This document shows, one piece after another, positions 44,677 through 56,172 of a stretch of DNA of 64,000 nucleotides. A program made the position numbers and the translations under genes. The stretch is from assembly GCA_963931865.1 (NCBI GenBank), contig OZ007508.1:17241762-17305761 (forward strand), in the 5' to 3' direction. The notes below the pieces were generated by a model that saw only the letters and a list, made by a program, of their open reading frames with translations, ran no database searches and was not told the origin of the DNA. Every line of letters starts with the position of its first letter. Within the stretch, counting starts at the first letter, position 1. The DNA comes from Axinella damicornis (lineage: Eukaryota > Porifera > Demospongiae > Axinellida > Axinellidae).

Positions 44677-45383
44677 TACCGTAGTCTCTCGAAAATACGC
44701 CCATGGGCGATGAATTTAGAATCTGCTCAAAGAGGGGGATGGGCGTATTTTCGAGGACCCCTCTCCCGAAAATAGGCCCACCCTTGACTCGAAAGTAGGC
44801 CCACCCAATTCGAAAGTAGGCCCACCCAAGTACATGCGTATACGAGTGCAATACCGCAACAGTCATTCTAGCAAGGCTTAACCACTACTAGTCCCGGAGT
44901 TTCTTGGTGAGCAGGAACAATCTCTTCGTGTGAGTAGCTACAGGAACAGCAAACAAGACACAGCAGGACTGCTTGAATGACGTCGAGTGCGCAGACTATC
45001 TTCGGGACTTGCCGATTGCTGCAGAAATCCGTAGTGCGCTCCTAGTGCTATGCTACGCTAAGGCGATTGCACACGCGAAGACACAAACATGCAATGCACA
45101 GCGCGTGCACAGTCTCATGTCATGCATTCAGTACACAGCTGATTATGCAATGGCATGCAACATAATGAAATTCATTGCAAATAGTACCGCGATAGCCAGC
45201 CTTCATTTCTTAGTCCAACCTCTTTGACAGTGCTTCTTCTGGAGCTAATTCAAGTGCTTTCTTGTTCGAGCTAATAGGGTGGGCGTACTTTCGAGTAATA
45301 AATGACCCTTTGCAACAACTTGACACGAAAAAGGGGGGTGGGCGTATTTTCGAGGGTGGGCGTATTTTCGAGAGACTACGGTA
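44677..45383. mobile_element. TIR element of the TACCGTA group (GGGCGTATTTTCGAG type)
   Basis: Starts TACCGTAGTCTCTCGAAAAT and ends ATTTTCGAGAGACTACGGTA. The interior has more copies of GGGCGTATTTTCGAG and a block (GAGCAGGAACAATCTCTTCG) also at 11,850 and 57,350. No transposase. Confidence 0.8.
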
Positions 45384-46045
45384 CTTACAAGCTGTTTGAA
45401 CTGAGCTGTTTTTGACTCCTCGCTCAATCGGTGACTTAACCCACAATAATTAATAATACATTACGCGTGCGCTCTACGATTTCATTGGCCATCTCAAATT
45501 CCAGATGGGAAAGGTGTTAGTGACAAGAAATCGCACTCAAAAGACCAGACCCTCTCCGCGGGGGTGCGCATAGACGGGGCTGGGCACGAGACTGGATATT
45601 CCCTTGAATAAAAGCATACCCACATCCTGGTTTTGAATACACAGCTGGTGTATAGTCCAACTATCAGTTCTCCAATAAGTTAACACTGTATACCAGCTGG
45701 GGGACGGCACATTGTACACGTGAGCTTCACTGCCACCACAACGTTAACGTTGAAGTGAGAGAGTCTCACTACATGATGCTAAAGCTAAAGGCAGTGGAAA
45801 CAAGCAGCTGCCCTGGCTTGCCATGCCAAATTGCATGATAGGTGATGCACACCAAACATACAGACGTACATCTTCTGTAGCAGCTAGTCAAAAGTACATA
45901 AATTCGAGCCCAGTTTAAAAGCCATTCATAGTCCTATTTATAAACCGCATCAAAGATTCCCGGAAAGTTTGTTGTTCATTCAAGGAAATACGGAGTGGCT
46001 GTTAAATCTATATAGGTAGTTATGTACTCTACACTACTCACACAC

Positions 46046-46087
46046 CCTCCTGATCTCCTCTTGTGCTCTAGCTCGCTCAGAGGCATC
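46046..46087 (-). pseudogene. Duplicated coiled-coil exon DASERARAQEEIRR
   Basis: 42 nt, phase 0, with an intact acceptor (CTACCTCTCCAG) but a changed donor (GTGTGT). It is paralogous to 34281-34240, and about 170 bp of flanking intron is duplicated too (46,028-46,200 against 34,222-34,390). No neighbouring coiled-coil exons were found here, so it is probably a stray exon copy. Confidence 0.6.
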
Positions 46088-46332
46088 CTGGAGAGGTAGG
46101 GAGAGGGCAGAAACAATGAAGCCTGAATGACACATGACACACCACCTCCACACATGACAGAGCATGCCCACCCCCATGTAGTACCACACCAGGCTTCAAT
46201 CCAGCACGATGAGACATAATCATTGTTTATTTGCTTAGAATACCTTCGCTTTGTAGGTTTGTTAGTACATACTTTAGAGTGCACAAAATGCATAGTTCAT
46301 GGTAACCTTAATTATTGTAACAGTACTGGCAG

Positions 46333-46496
46333 GTAAAACATATGAGAGCAAAACAGCAGCTGCTAAGGCTGAACCTAAGCAGACCAACTTCTCCAGGGCT
46401 GTAGCTGTGACTCCCACCAGACCGAGCTGGGATGGAGGAACTATGCCACGACCTCATAGACCCAATGAACAAGCAGGTGGTGTGTCATCCAAATGA
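46333..46496 (+). CDS. Candidate last exon of an unknown plus-strand gene
   Basis: The acceptor ATTGTAACAGTACTGGCAG opens 54 codons ending QAGGVSSK and TGA. The peptide is basic and Pro-rich, with KTAAAKAEPKQTNFSRAVAV and PSWDGGTMPRPHRPNEQ. I do not recognise it, and no upstream exon was found. The sequence does not look like the surrounding repeats. Confidence 0.35.
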
Positions 46497-46605
46497 CAAC
46501 ACCCAAGCTTTAACAAAGCAGCAGCTCATCAAGCATGCGTGTTCTGGCTTTTTGGCTAACGACTCCCGGTTTTAGAGTCCATATCTCCTGGAAGACATGC
46601 TGGTA

Positions 46606-46705
46606 TGGATACTACACTCTGCTGAGGAGGATGGAGTCCTACACTCTGCTGAGGAGGATGGAGTCCTACACTAGCTCTGCTGAGGAGGATGGAGTCCCCT
46701 ACACG
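46606..46705. repeat. Short tandem repeat, three units of about 27-33 bp
   Basis: The unit CTCTGCTGAGGAGGATGGAG plus TCCTACA is repeated three times with small differences. Confidence 0.85.
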
Positions 46706-46827
46706 AATGCTCGAACAGTTAGGTAATAGCTGTAAGCATCATGTCTACAGTTGTTGATTGGCTGCTGTTGCACAATCGGGCATGCTAATTGCATAGTCAC
46801 GTGTCACAACACTTGTTGGCATGGCTA

Positions 46828-47821
46828 TACCGTATTTCCGCGATCAAACGCTGCACTTGATTAGTGGCCGCCCTCGAATAATAGCCGCACCTCCAGAAGG
46901 GTTGAACGAAATAAACGCCGCCCTTGTTTAGTACCGCCGCGGCTAGTATTTGAATGTTTGTCTAGCCCTCGAGGACCGTAACTGTTTCGCTGTGAGCGTG
47001 AAGAGAGGAGAACTGATTGTTGGTGATAATCCCCGGAGCTGTCTAAGCGTTTGGTGCTTTCTGTGGTCGAGGCACGGGGGGCGAGCGACTAGTCTCGCGG
47101 GCCAGACGTTCGCGGCGCGCGGAGGGGAGGGCGGCGCGCGGGAAGGGGGGAAAAGAACGTCTGGTCACTTTAGACAGGTTTTCGTGGACGTCGCCGGAAT
47201 GTTGGCGCTACCAATCAGATTGGAGAGCGTTCAATAATTACATTTACCTTCCGTATTGCTCACATGATCCGCACAGATTCAAACGAGAACAAGTACAGAT
47301 TTGCGAGTTAGATGGCCTTTAGAGTTGCAAGCGAATGGCACGAACAACACGCAACCACTTATTGCTGATCACCGACGTCGAAGCTTCGAAGAACGGCAGT
47401 GCAGACACTTCCTTCCTCGTGACACTTGTATGACGTCACGTTTTTGAATTCCTCCATGCCACGGAAACCTGTCTAAAGTGACCAGACGTTCTTTTCCCCC
47501 CTTCCCGCGCGCCGCCCTCCCCTCCGCGCGCCGCGAACGTCTGGCCCGCGAGACTAGCGAGCGACATGAGTGGCGAAATTTTCGTGACAGTAATGGCTTT
47601 GGTGTTTCCTACTGTTTCGTCGGGATGATTATGACAGTACCACACGGCCCAGGGCTGAGACAAAACTTCTTCTTTGTGCATACACGGTGCTCCAATCCGT
47701 TTCCTCGCTTCGAGTTTAATAAACGCCGCCTTCGATTAGTGGCCGCCCTCGAATAGTAGCTGCAGTAAATCGCGTGATGAAATAAATAGTAGCCGTGGCG
47801 TTTGATCGCGGAAATACGGTA
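46828..47821. mobile_element. TIR element of the TACCGTA group with an inner GC-rich palindrome
   Basis: The ends TACCGTATTTCCGCGATCAA and its complement. Subterminal GTGGCCGCCCTCGAAT repeats occur at both sides. Inside, a GC-rich inverted pair (about 47,090-47,185 and 47,460-47,565) carries CCAGACGTTCGCGGCGCGCG and AGAACGTCTGGTCACTTTAG. 994 bp, no transposase. Confidence 0.8.
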
Positions 47822-48041
47822 ATTGTACCTTTATAACACACGTCCCCTATTTGGTAGACATCTTCCCAGACCCCACAATTATTTGAAACGAGGGAACCTA
47901 CCATATTTGGTGCACAGCTGCTAGAGTCATGAGCACATGTGGCTTTGAATAAATTTACAATGGGTTTTCCCTTCGCTCACCTTTATGTCCACATACCCTC
48001 CTCTCTGCAGTGTGTGCTGATCATAGAGTGCAGTGCATCCA

Positions 48042-48073
<32 letters not shown>
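48042..48073. repeat. Poly-G tract (about 32 G)
   Basis: Counterpart of 334-361 in copy A. Confidence 0.9.
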
Positions 48074-48076
<3 letters not shown>

Positions 48077-48866
48077 GTAAATCAAAAGGAGCATGTTTGA
48101 TAGGAATTGGCACTGTGTGAAAACATGGCATTGTAAGAAGTAGCCCACGCATGCGTGCATACCTAGCTAACAGCGACTGAGTGGTTATAAGCAAGCTGCA
48201 TTGACGCACGACTATATACGGTACCATATTACTCAAATTCTGGTAATGAAGACTTGTACCCGGCCTGTCCTGAACACCCACACTCGCTCCCTTCAAGTGC
48301 CAAACTGCATATGATTATATCAACCCCCTCACAAATAAATTTACTGACGGTGAGGGAATATCTTTGGGATGTAGTATTCTAGAGGGTACATGCTACGTAG
48401 GTGCACCATCCTGGGAGGGGAACTGCATGTGGGCATGCCTTCCCTCCCAGGGTGACAATTGGCTGCATGCTATTGCCGTAATTTTTGAATGCAAATTAAT
48501 GACTTCTTGCCAGCTGCTGCCGATTATACCATGCTCATGTCTATGTTAGTTAGGTAGGGAAGTGGAGCACTGGGATTGCTCTCCCTCAGACACAGCAAGC
48601 CTCACTAGTTCAGATTCTAGAGTTTGAACTTTTCCATTCTGTGCTGGAATTGGGAGGTACCTAGAACTGACCCAGCTGACTCTTTTCCCTCCCTTAGCTT
48701 CTGGTCACATCCCCTATCACAAAAACAAGTCTGTCTTGCCAGACCACTAGCTACTTGTTATTAGCTTGGTGCGCATGACACTAACCAGACAGCCATGTTC
48801 ACCAAGTTTCCTGATACCACAGAATACTGCTCCGGGCTCCAAGCCACCCATGCACAACTCTACCAA
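48074..48866. other. No gene seen; counterpart of copy A 362-1,130
   Basis: Contains a short inverted repeat (GGTGCACCATCCTGGGAGGG and CCTCCCAGGGTGAC, near 48,401-48,455) not present in copy A. No exon. Confidence 0.5.
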
Positions 48867-49074
48867 TAAGGTAAGGCGGGGCTATTCCGACGGCGGGGTA
48901 ATTGGCTGCCTTTGTTACCAGACAAAGTTTGGTAATTCCTCTGTGGTACTGCAGGGTAGGTTGAGTATCAGCCTACCCTGCGGTACCACAGAAGAATTAC
49001 CAAACTTTGTCTGGTAACAAAGGCAGCCAACTATCGGAATTACCCCGCCGTCGGAATAGCCCCGCCTTACCTTA
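48867..49074. mobile_element. Palindromic MITE inserted only in copy B, TA target
   Basis: About 95-bp arms, TAAGGTAAGGCGGGGCTATT mirrored at the right end, around a short centre. Copy A has the empty site (CTCTACCATTACTTTC), which gives direct evidence of insertion at TA. No coding capacity. Confidence 0.85.
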
Positions 49075-49827
49075 CTTTCTACGTCTGGACCACGTAACCC
49101 CGGCCCATGGCATGCAGTACAGCTCCACAGCTTCCTTGATATCAAGTGATGCTGAAAGCAATCCACACTGGGGGTTGGGGGGCTTGCAAGAGTAGATTAT
49201 ATACCAGACTTCTGTAAAAGCCCTGGTAGTGGCCATGCAGAAGAAGCTATATATAGGGGACCTTGTATGGTATATATACACAATGCAAGTTACCTGCAAG
49301 CTTGTCACTGTCCTTGTACTCTCTGCATGGTAGACAGTCTGGTCTCTGAATATAGCAATTCTCACTGTCACCAGGCATAGTACAGTGCACATGGCTTCCA
49401 ACCACACCCCCAAGATTACTGAAGTTGTATCCTGCCTAACTCCAGAAAATAGTAGTCTCGTTCCCAGACCTTTTTTTTTTTTCAAAATGGTCTGGGAACG
49501 AGACTAATTAAGAATACAGCTGATCTCATGCATAACCATTACTTCAGGTATACTGGTCACATATGAATTCATTCATCTACAGTACGTATAGTACTAGTCA
49601 TAGCTCTCATGTGGGATGTCACAGCATGCAGACACCACTCTCAGAGCTCAGCTCTCCAGCTACGGCAATACCAGTCAGCAAAGTTCACTTGCGCGGCTTT
49701 GTATTACTGCGTGCGCACGAAACTATCGAAGGTATAGTGCATTATAACAAATAGTTTGTACAACGAATAAAGTACAGGAGTGAAAGTAAGTGCTTGACCA
49801 ATACTGCACATACATTTAAAAAACACA

Positions 49828-50896
49828 TCACGGCTTTGATGATGGGTGACTGAAGCGGGGAGTCCAATTGTCTGGCGTACTCGACGGATCACTTGAGGGA
49901 ATATGTGGTCCATAGACGGGGTGATAATGGGGCTGGTGATGGGGAGGAGGGAAGCCTGGGAGTTGCATGGACGCAACAGACTGCTGTTGAATGACATGCT
50001 GGGTGTACTGGACTTGTGTCTCTTGCGGTGCAGGCTGAAAGCCACTTGGAGGAGCCTGTAGTTGCACATGTGGGGTGGGCGGCTGTTCACCATATTGATA
50101 CTGGGGGTGTGGATTGTGTGCCCCGTGCGGCATTTGAAACCTGCTAGGAAAGTGAGGATTCGGCATTGGAGGGATCGAGTAACCTGTAGGAGGGAACGAG
50201 CAGAGATATGTCAGGTGTCAGTACACATTCAATGTGGGTGCTGCCAAGTACGGGATTTTACTACAGTCACCAATTTAGCACTTACAGTACGTTTGCCTCA
50301 GGGTTTGTGCAACATCTGGCCGGCCAACAAACTCGATCGCCTTGGCAAGTTCACACCATGTCGGAGGAGGAGTGACTCGTGGTAGCCACTTCTCCGTAAG
50401 AACAGCCATCAGGCACCTCTGCGGGTCGCCACGGTATCGATCATTTATGGCACTGAGCTGGGCTTGGGGGATCTCTAGGTAAGTACCAATTGGTTGCCAC
50501 TTGTCTGGGACAGTGTGATAGAGCTGCTCCATCACTTGCTTCTCAGTAGGTTTGGACACATCTAGAAAGCAAAGGCAAGACCACAAGTAACCACTGCCCA
50601 GATGTACAGGGAAGTTGTAGGTGAGCTAACACAACACATTACAAACTTAGGAACATAGATTTTTAATTTACCTAGAAACTGACGGTGGTGAGACACTTGA
50701 TGACCATACCACGGTTGATATGGTGAGGAGGGTGCATAGGAATGCTGATATCCATGGGCAGGTTGCAGTGTAGGCTGTAGTATAGGAGAGCCCTGCACCA
50801 GCTTTGACAAGCTTTCAACATCACTTCGTGGCAGCAGGGGAGACGACGAGGCATGTACTGCGGCACTGGCTGTCCGAGGGCTTTTCATCTGGTACT
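49828..50896 (-). pseudogene. Death-domain protein gene, copy B, lacking exons 1-2
   Basis: Exons 3 (50896-50672), 4 (50561-50286) and 5 (50183-49828) are kept with identical phases, and exons 3 and 4 have the same length as in copy A. Splice sites and frames are intact, and the death-domain residues (DKWQPIG, RCLMAVLTEKWL, PTWCELAKAIE) are conserved. The region that should carry exons 1-2 is replaced from about 50,960. An internal ATG in exon 3 (MKSPRT) could start a shorter protein with the whole death domain, so a working truncated gene is possible. Confidence 0.65.
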
Positions 50897-50959
50897 CTGT
50901 GCATGTAATAGAGGAACTAAGTATCAGCCATGAGTATAGTCATACAATCTAGCATGCTG

Positions 50960-51736
50960 TGTGTTGCATACTATTAACCGTTACTGTAGGCAGTGTTTGT
51001 GCACGCATGAAGTTCATTTGGAAATGGGGAACTCTACATAACATTCAATGACATCCAAGATCCTGCTCCGTGTAAAACACTGGCTGTTTGTACTCAGAAA
51101 ACATTGCTTAGCAGTGGTAGTCTTCTGCACCATGCGGTGGCAGCTGACAGGCTTCTTGCAGACTGATTGGCCAGAGAGGCTAGAGTAACACAGTAGACTT
51201 GACACCTTTCTAGTTCTCAACAGAAAACGTGTTGAGCTGTACACTGCAAACAGTGGGAACCAGACAATGAAGAGTGGTCTGGGAACAATGCTATTTACAT
51301 GCATCATAGTACTGTATATCTGGAAACTTTCATGTTGTAAAAGAATAACTTTTGTGCTCTACACAACTGGACTGGGATTACCTACGAAAAGGTGTTATAG
51401 CAGGTGACTTATGACCTCTGACATGTCCGGAAAAAGATGGAACTTATCGAAGCACAAAAGGGCTTGTTGCCATTGAGGCTACCACATTTGCTGTTAGTGA
51501 AGTACTTGCGTGTAAAAGAAAATGAGGAATGCTACGTTGCAGTAAAGAAGCGAGATACTTATGCTTGCTCATTTTCCTAAGGAGACTGTCCTTCAGTTAC
51601 AGGCACCTCAGAAGAGTCAAACAACCAGCTACCATTGCATGAAAATATGATTTGCTGTACATGTAAAATAAAATTTTGCAAGAAATTTTTTGCACTTTAT
51701 GACGACCACGAAACAACTAAATTTTCCAAATATATA
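50960..51736. other. Intergenic, replaced region of copy B
   Basis: From about 50,960 to 51,195 the sequence has no counterpart in copy A; from about 51,200 it matches A again (from about 3,880). No exon is visible. Confidence 0.55.
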
Positions 51737-53898
51737 TCATGTCCTGTCCTCCCTTTGTAGCTGGTGTACATCAAGGTAAACAACAATGAGCTTGATACCT
51801 GAGGTTGTTGCCTTTGCCTTCAGCCACACTTTCTCCCTCTCTCCTAGCTCTCCAAACCGGTCAGCATCCCGGCTGCACTGCCAGTACTCTTGGTCCTTGG
51901 ATAAGGTGGCTACATGCAGAGGAGAGGCAGGCTGTGTGCTGGAAACCTGACCGTTGTCACTGCTACTGTGGGGACAGAAAAACGCCTCAAGAGGCTTCGA
52001 GTTGTTATACCTCAAGGTTACAGTGGCTGCGTCGATCCCTTCAAATATCGAATTTCGGATGGTGGGGCAGATCTTGCAACATGCTGACGATGGTGCCCTA
52101 ACATGGACCTCAAAATAGGCAAAGGAATCAACTAGGGTGACAGCGCAAGCATGGTCAGGCAACCTGAACTTGATGATGTTTCTTGCTATCAGAATGGGTG
52201 TACCACTACTAGGAAGCAAGACTTCCCACCGGCAATGACTGATTAGAAATGCAGCCAGGCAGGGAAAGACTCCAGCACGTGGCCAGCCATTAGGGAAGCG
52301 AAGAATGAGTGGAGCTGCGGCATCTGTGAAGATGCGATGCTTGTCTAGCTCCTCATGAGATACCATGTCCAGAAGTGAGGGCATGAAGTACTCATCCCCT
52401 GATACCGGGCCAATGATTAGAAGGTGTTGGAGAAGCCTAAGAAGATCAGCCGCAGTAAAAAGGCCAGGGACATAGTGCTCCGGAAACTGCTCCAGAAATT
52501 CAAGAGTGACGATGCCCTGGTCTCGAAACTTAAGCCATTTACTAGTGACAAATACCTCAGACATTGCACAGTTCCCATCGCCTTCACTGGCTTTGAGAAG
52601 CCTCTGCCTGTGTTCTACAAGCTCAGAAAGTTTGTCAACTGGGATCTGAGGATCAGTGAAAAGCACATTGGGAAGCACATCTGGATAATAGAGGCAGATA
52701 TTCAACTCGTCAAAATATTTCAGAGCTGCATGGAAAGCTCCAGTGCTGATTTTAAGCGAGTGTGCTACGTCAAGGCATTCTTTTGTGCTAAGGACCTTCC
52801 TTACCAATAGGCTAGCCAACCTTTGAAGCAACAACTCCAAGATGTACCATATGATCGGAATTTGGACCTTGGGTGGGGCAGAGCTCTCGATTACTTGCCT
52901 TAGTATTTCGGCAATTCGTCTATCCTCTTCTCCAGGCTCTTTGGTGTTGACCGGAAAGATAGGCTGATTAAGTCCTCTGTTGTAAAGGACAAGGTCATCG
53001 GGGAAGGCTGGGTGGAGAAGATCAAAGAGTGTTTTGTTCTTTTCAGCCCGCGTTTCAGATTGACACTCATGCTCCTTATCTCTGTGAGTGCCAACTACAG
53101 CGATCGTTGAATTCCTGCCTTCTGTTGGTTGTGATTGCAGGGTACGAACCATGCACATGAGGATCTGAATGTTGGTGAGCAGCGAAGGGTAAGGTGTACC
53201 GACAAGCTCACCCGCTTTGAAGTATTCTACAATGGGATGATCGTTGAGGCTCTCACTCAGCCGCTGCACAAAGATGGTGCTGCAGGAATTGCGAATGAAG
53301 ATCGGAAGAAGATCATGGAACTGTGGCTGGCCACCGGAATCAATGATATGTATCCAGTCAGAATCAATCAGTTCTCTGGACGCATTCGGACCCTGACTCG
53401 AGATCGCTTTCGTAAGTTGGTCGAGTAAGCTAGTGATGGCCAGCTGTAGAGCTTCTTCGGAGGTAGAAAGGGGAGCTTCCTCTTGTGGGTCAGGTGTGGT
53501 CTGTGTGGTCTGATCAGGTTGGGAAGCAGCGTGTTCCTGGTCAGGGGTCGTTTCCTCCAGGGTATTGTGCTGGAGAAGGGATTTGATTATTTCCACTCCT
53601 TCGGGAAGGCTATCACAGAGGATTGGGATGGCTCCCGAGAGCATTTCCAGTAGCTCTTGCTCATTCACCACCTTCCACCCACCAATGCAGAGCTGGATCC
53701 GGGTCCCGGAGACAACTCTGACTCGAACAGGGCGTTCAGCACACGGTGTGCTAGTCCGGAGCCCTGGCGGAGGCCTCCCAAGAAGAAGGAATTTCAGACT
53801 GGTTTTGCCAACTCCGGGTGGCCCAGTAAAAACAGACTTGATGATTCGTGCATTTACATAGCCACGTTGCATAGCCTCATTGATGTACTTCCTGGAAT
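51737..53898 (-). CDS. ROCO-like GTPase with COR-type region (copy B, large exon)
   Basis: Intact paralogue of 4510-6692 with the same acceptor (TTTGCTCTCCCACAG, exon from 53898). P-loop GPPGVGKTS, DSGGQPQF, THRD and the COR-like LNICLYYPDV are all kept. Most differences from copy A are conservative single residues, which suggests both copies have been under coding constraint. The 3' end differs: the GTAAAC donor-like motif of copy A is replaced, and the frame ends HQLQREDRT plus stop. The upstream part of the frame is again the intronic minisatellite. Confidence 0.75.
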
Positions 53899-54025
53899 CT
53901 GTGGGAGAGCAAACAGTGAGTGGGTAATCAACACTGGACAATACTGGTTGGTTAACTTGGATGGTTCCATATCTCTGATAACCATTAATCAACACTGGAC
54001 AATACTGGAGGTTGGATATCTTAGC

Positions 54026-56093
54026 TGGTTCCAGATTTCATACCATTAGTATGTGTAATAGCATGGTTTGCTGTGGTATTTGGGAGTAATAACACGAGTA
54101 ATGCAGGAGGTGATTGCATGAGGCAAAGCCGAGTGCAATTTACTGCATTATGAGTGCTATTAATCCCAAATACCACAGCAAACCATGCTATCACAGATTA
54201 ATATTCATAGTTTTCAGTACAACAATAATCTCGGTATAATGCATGTAGGTTAGCTAGCTAGCTACGTACATAAACAGCATATGGAAATGCATGCGCAAAT
54301 AATACTAGCTAGCTATTCACAGTCCAAGGGAGTAGTAGCTACGTAGCTATGAAGTTCTGTTTTCCCCAATTATTGGTTCGTCATGTTCCGGTGATTTAGT
54401 GTGCGGATCTTCGGTTTCAGATTGGTAGACGCTCAATATCTTGCAGTGTGCTGTTGTTGAATGAATGAAGAGTGGGATTCTCGGGTTCCAGGAGTGGTTG
54501 AAGGACGAGGCACAGCCGGTGGAAGTTCTTCGAATAGTGAGTCATTGCCGTCAGTTTATAAAGACCCTGCCAAGGCTAGCGCTGCCATGCTGTGCTCGCT
54601 CTCAGACGCAATAATGCTGCTTAGTTACGACATTGAATGGCCACACCCACCTGCTTGAATAGCCAATCACCTGCCGATTACACTATTCCGCAGTCCTGTA
54701 AGTTAGCTTCATTGGCTCACAACTGTGGTATTACAGAATAATACCACAGTTTTGTATAGGACTTTAGTATGGAGTGTAATACAGCTCTAAGATTAACACT
54801 ACTATTGTGGAACATTTGATGGTCTGTTAGGATAGTAAATTGGAGTTGATGACCTCATAAATCAATCCCATAAATGTCTTGAAAACCAAGTGACCAACAT
54901 CACAACAGCTACATTGCTTGTATCCAGCATTTTCACATGTCAGCACCCCAGCTTTTCATTGCTTGCAGGACAGGAATATTGTATCACGTGAACAAGTCAA
55001 CATCAACTTTAGATAACTCCTTAATGTGTACTTCAGGCTTGTCCCAATCACATTCTTTGCTTAGCCTCATTGTCATGGGAACCATCTCAATGCCATAGCA
55101 ACTGATGGTCTTCTTCATGGGGAAGGGAACACATGTAACAGTTACCATGACAACAAATATGTTTCTGACATAGATTTCGTTGATCTTGATCAGAGTCTGT
55201 GTATCATCCTAGGTATACTCTCACAGGGGCGGCAGTGGCATAGAAAAAGTGGTACGGCCCACCATCATAGCACACCGTGGAAGGCGGTGCCCAGAGGCGC
55301 GAAGTGCCGATTTGTCTGGGCTTTGCGCGGAAGAAATTTTTTCATCAGTGATGAGCGATAAGCATCCAAACAGCCGTTTTGGGAAAGAAAAAGACCTTGG
55401 CTGGTGTGGAGGTTCAATAGTAGGTCCAGAACTAGGACCAGCATTTGTCGCTTGCAGTACGAAAAGTGCAGAGGGAAAGCCTGGATGGATTTCACATGTG
55501 ATGCGTGCCGCCACTGACGTCACAGATTCTGTTAATACGTGTTATTGCCTGTTCCAGAGATGCTACAGAGACCAGACAAACTCCAGATGAGCGGCAGGTC
55601 CTACCCATACAACATAACTTGAGTTGAAACAAAACTGCTGAGTAATACAACGGTTGTAACTTGGAAGCGCTTTATACTGTTCACTCCGGGCAGTGGGCCA
55701 TCACTCTGGGAAGTACAGCTCAGCGTGGCTCTCTTCTGGCCTCTGACCTGTCTTCATATGTGATCGTAGCTACTCTGTACTGTACTTGTCTTGAACATGT
55801 GAAATCTGTCCAGGCCTAGCGCCTTCACCCCACTTTTCATACTGCAAGTGACAAAAGCTGGCACGGAGGCCTGGAAATGAGGCTACATCCCAACTTCTTC
55901 CTGTGACTAGACTATATGTGGTTAGGCAAAGCAGCCTTTGAACAAACACACACACCTTTACAATGATAGGGTAATAAGCAAAAGGTACAAGCACTGACCC
56001 GAAGGATATATGATTGTTAAATGGAAAAATGGGGACAATAAGCAACGTGAGTGGTTATGATCAACTGCAAAACTCAACTACAATCTTTGCAAT
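54026..56093. other. Upstream region of ROCO copy B
   Basis: Single-copy equivalent of the tandem units in copy A: a palindrome (54,057-54,200), the conserved CCAAT-like region (54,410-54,660) and a MITE-like stretch (55,210-55,590). About 54,915-55,200 is unique to B. No confident exon. Confidence 0.5.
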
Positions 56094-56172
56094 AGCCTCG
56101 TTCCCAGGCTCTCCCACTCATGAACAAAAATTGAGAGCGACGAAAACTGGGCTGGGCCTGGGAACGAGGCTA
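56094..56172. mobile_element. Short palindromic element (counterpart of 10,462-10,533)
   Basis: Same insertion and flanks as in copy A, so older than the duplication. Confidence 0.8.
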
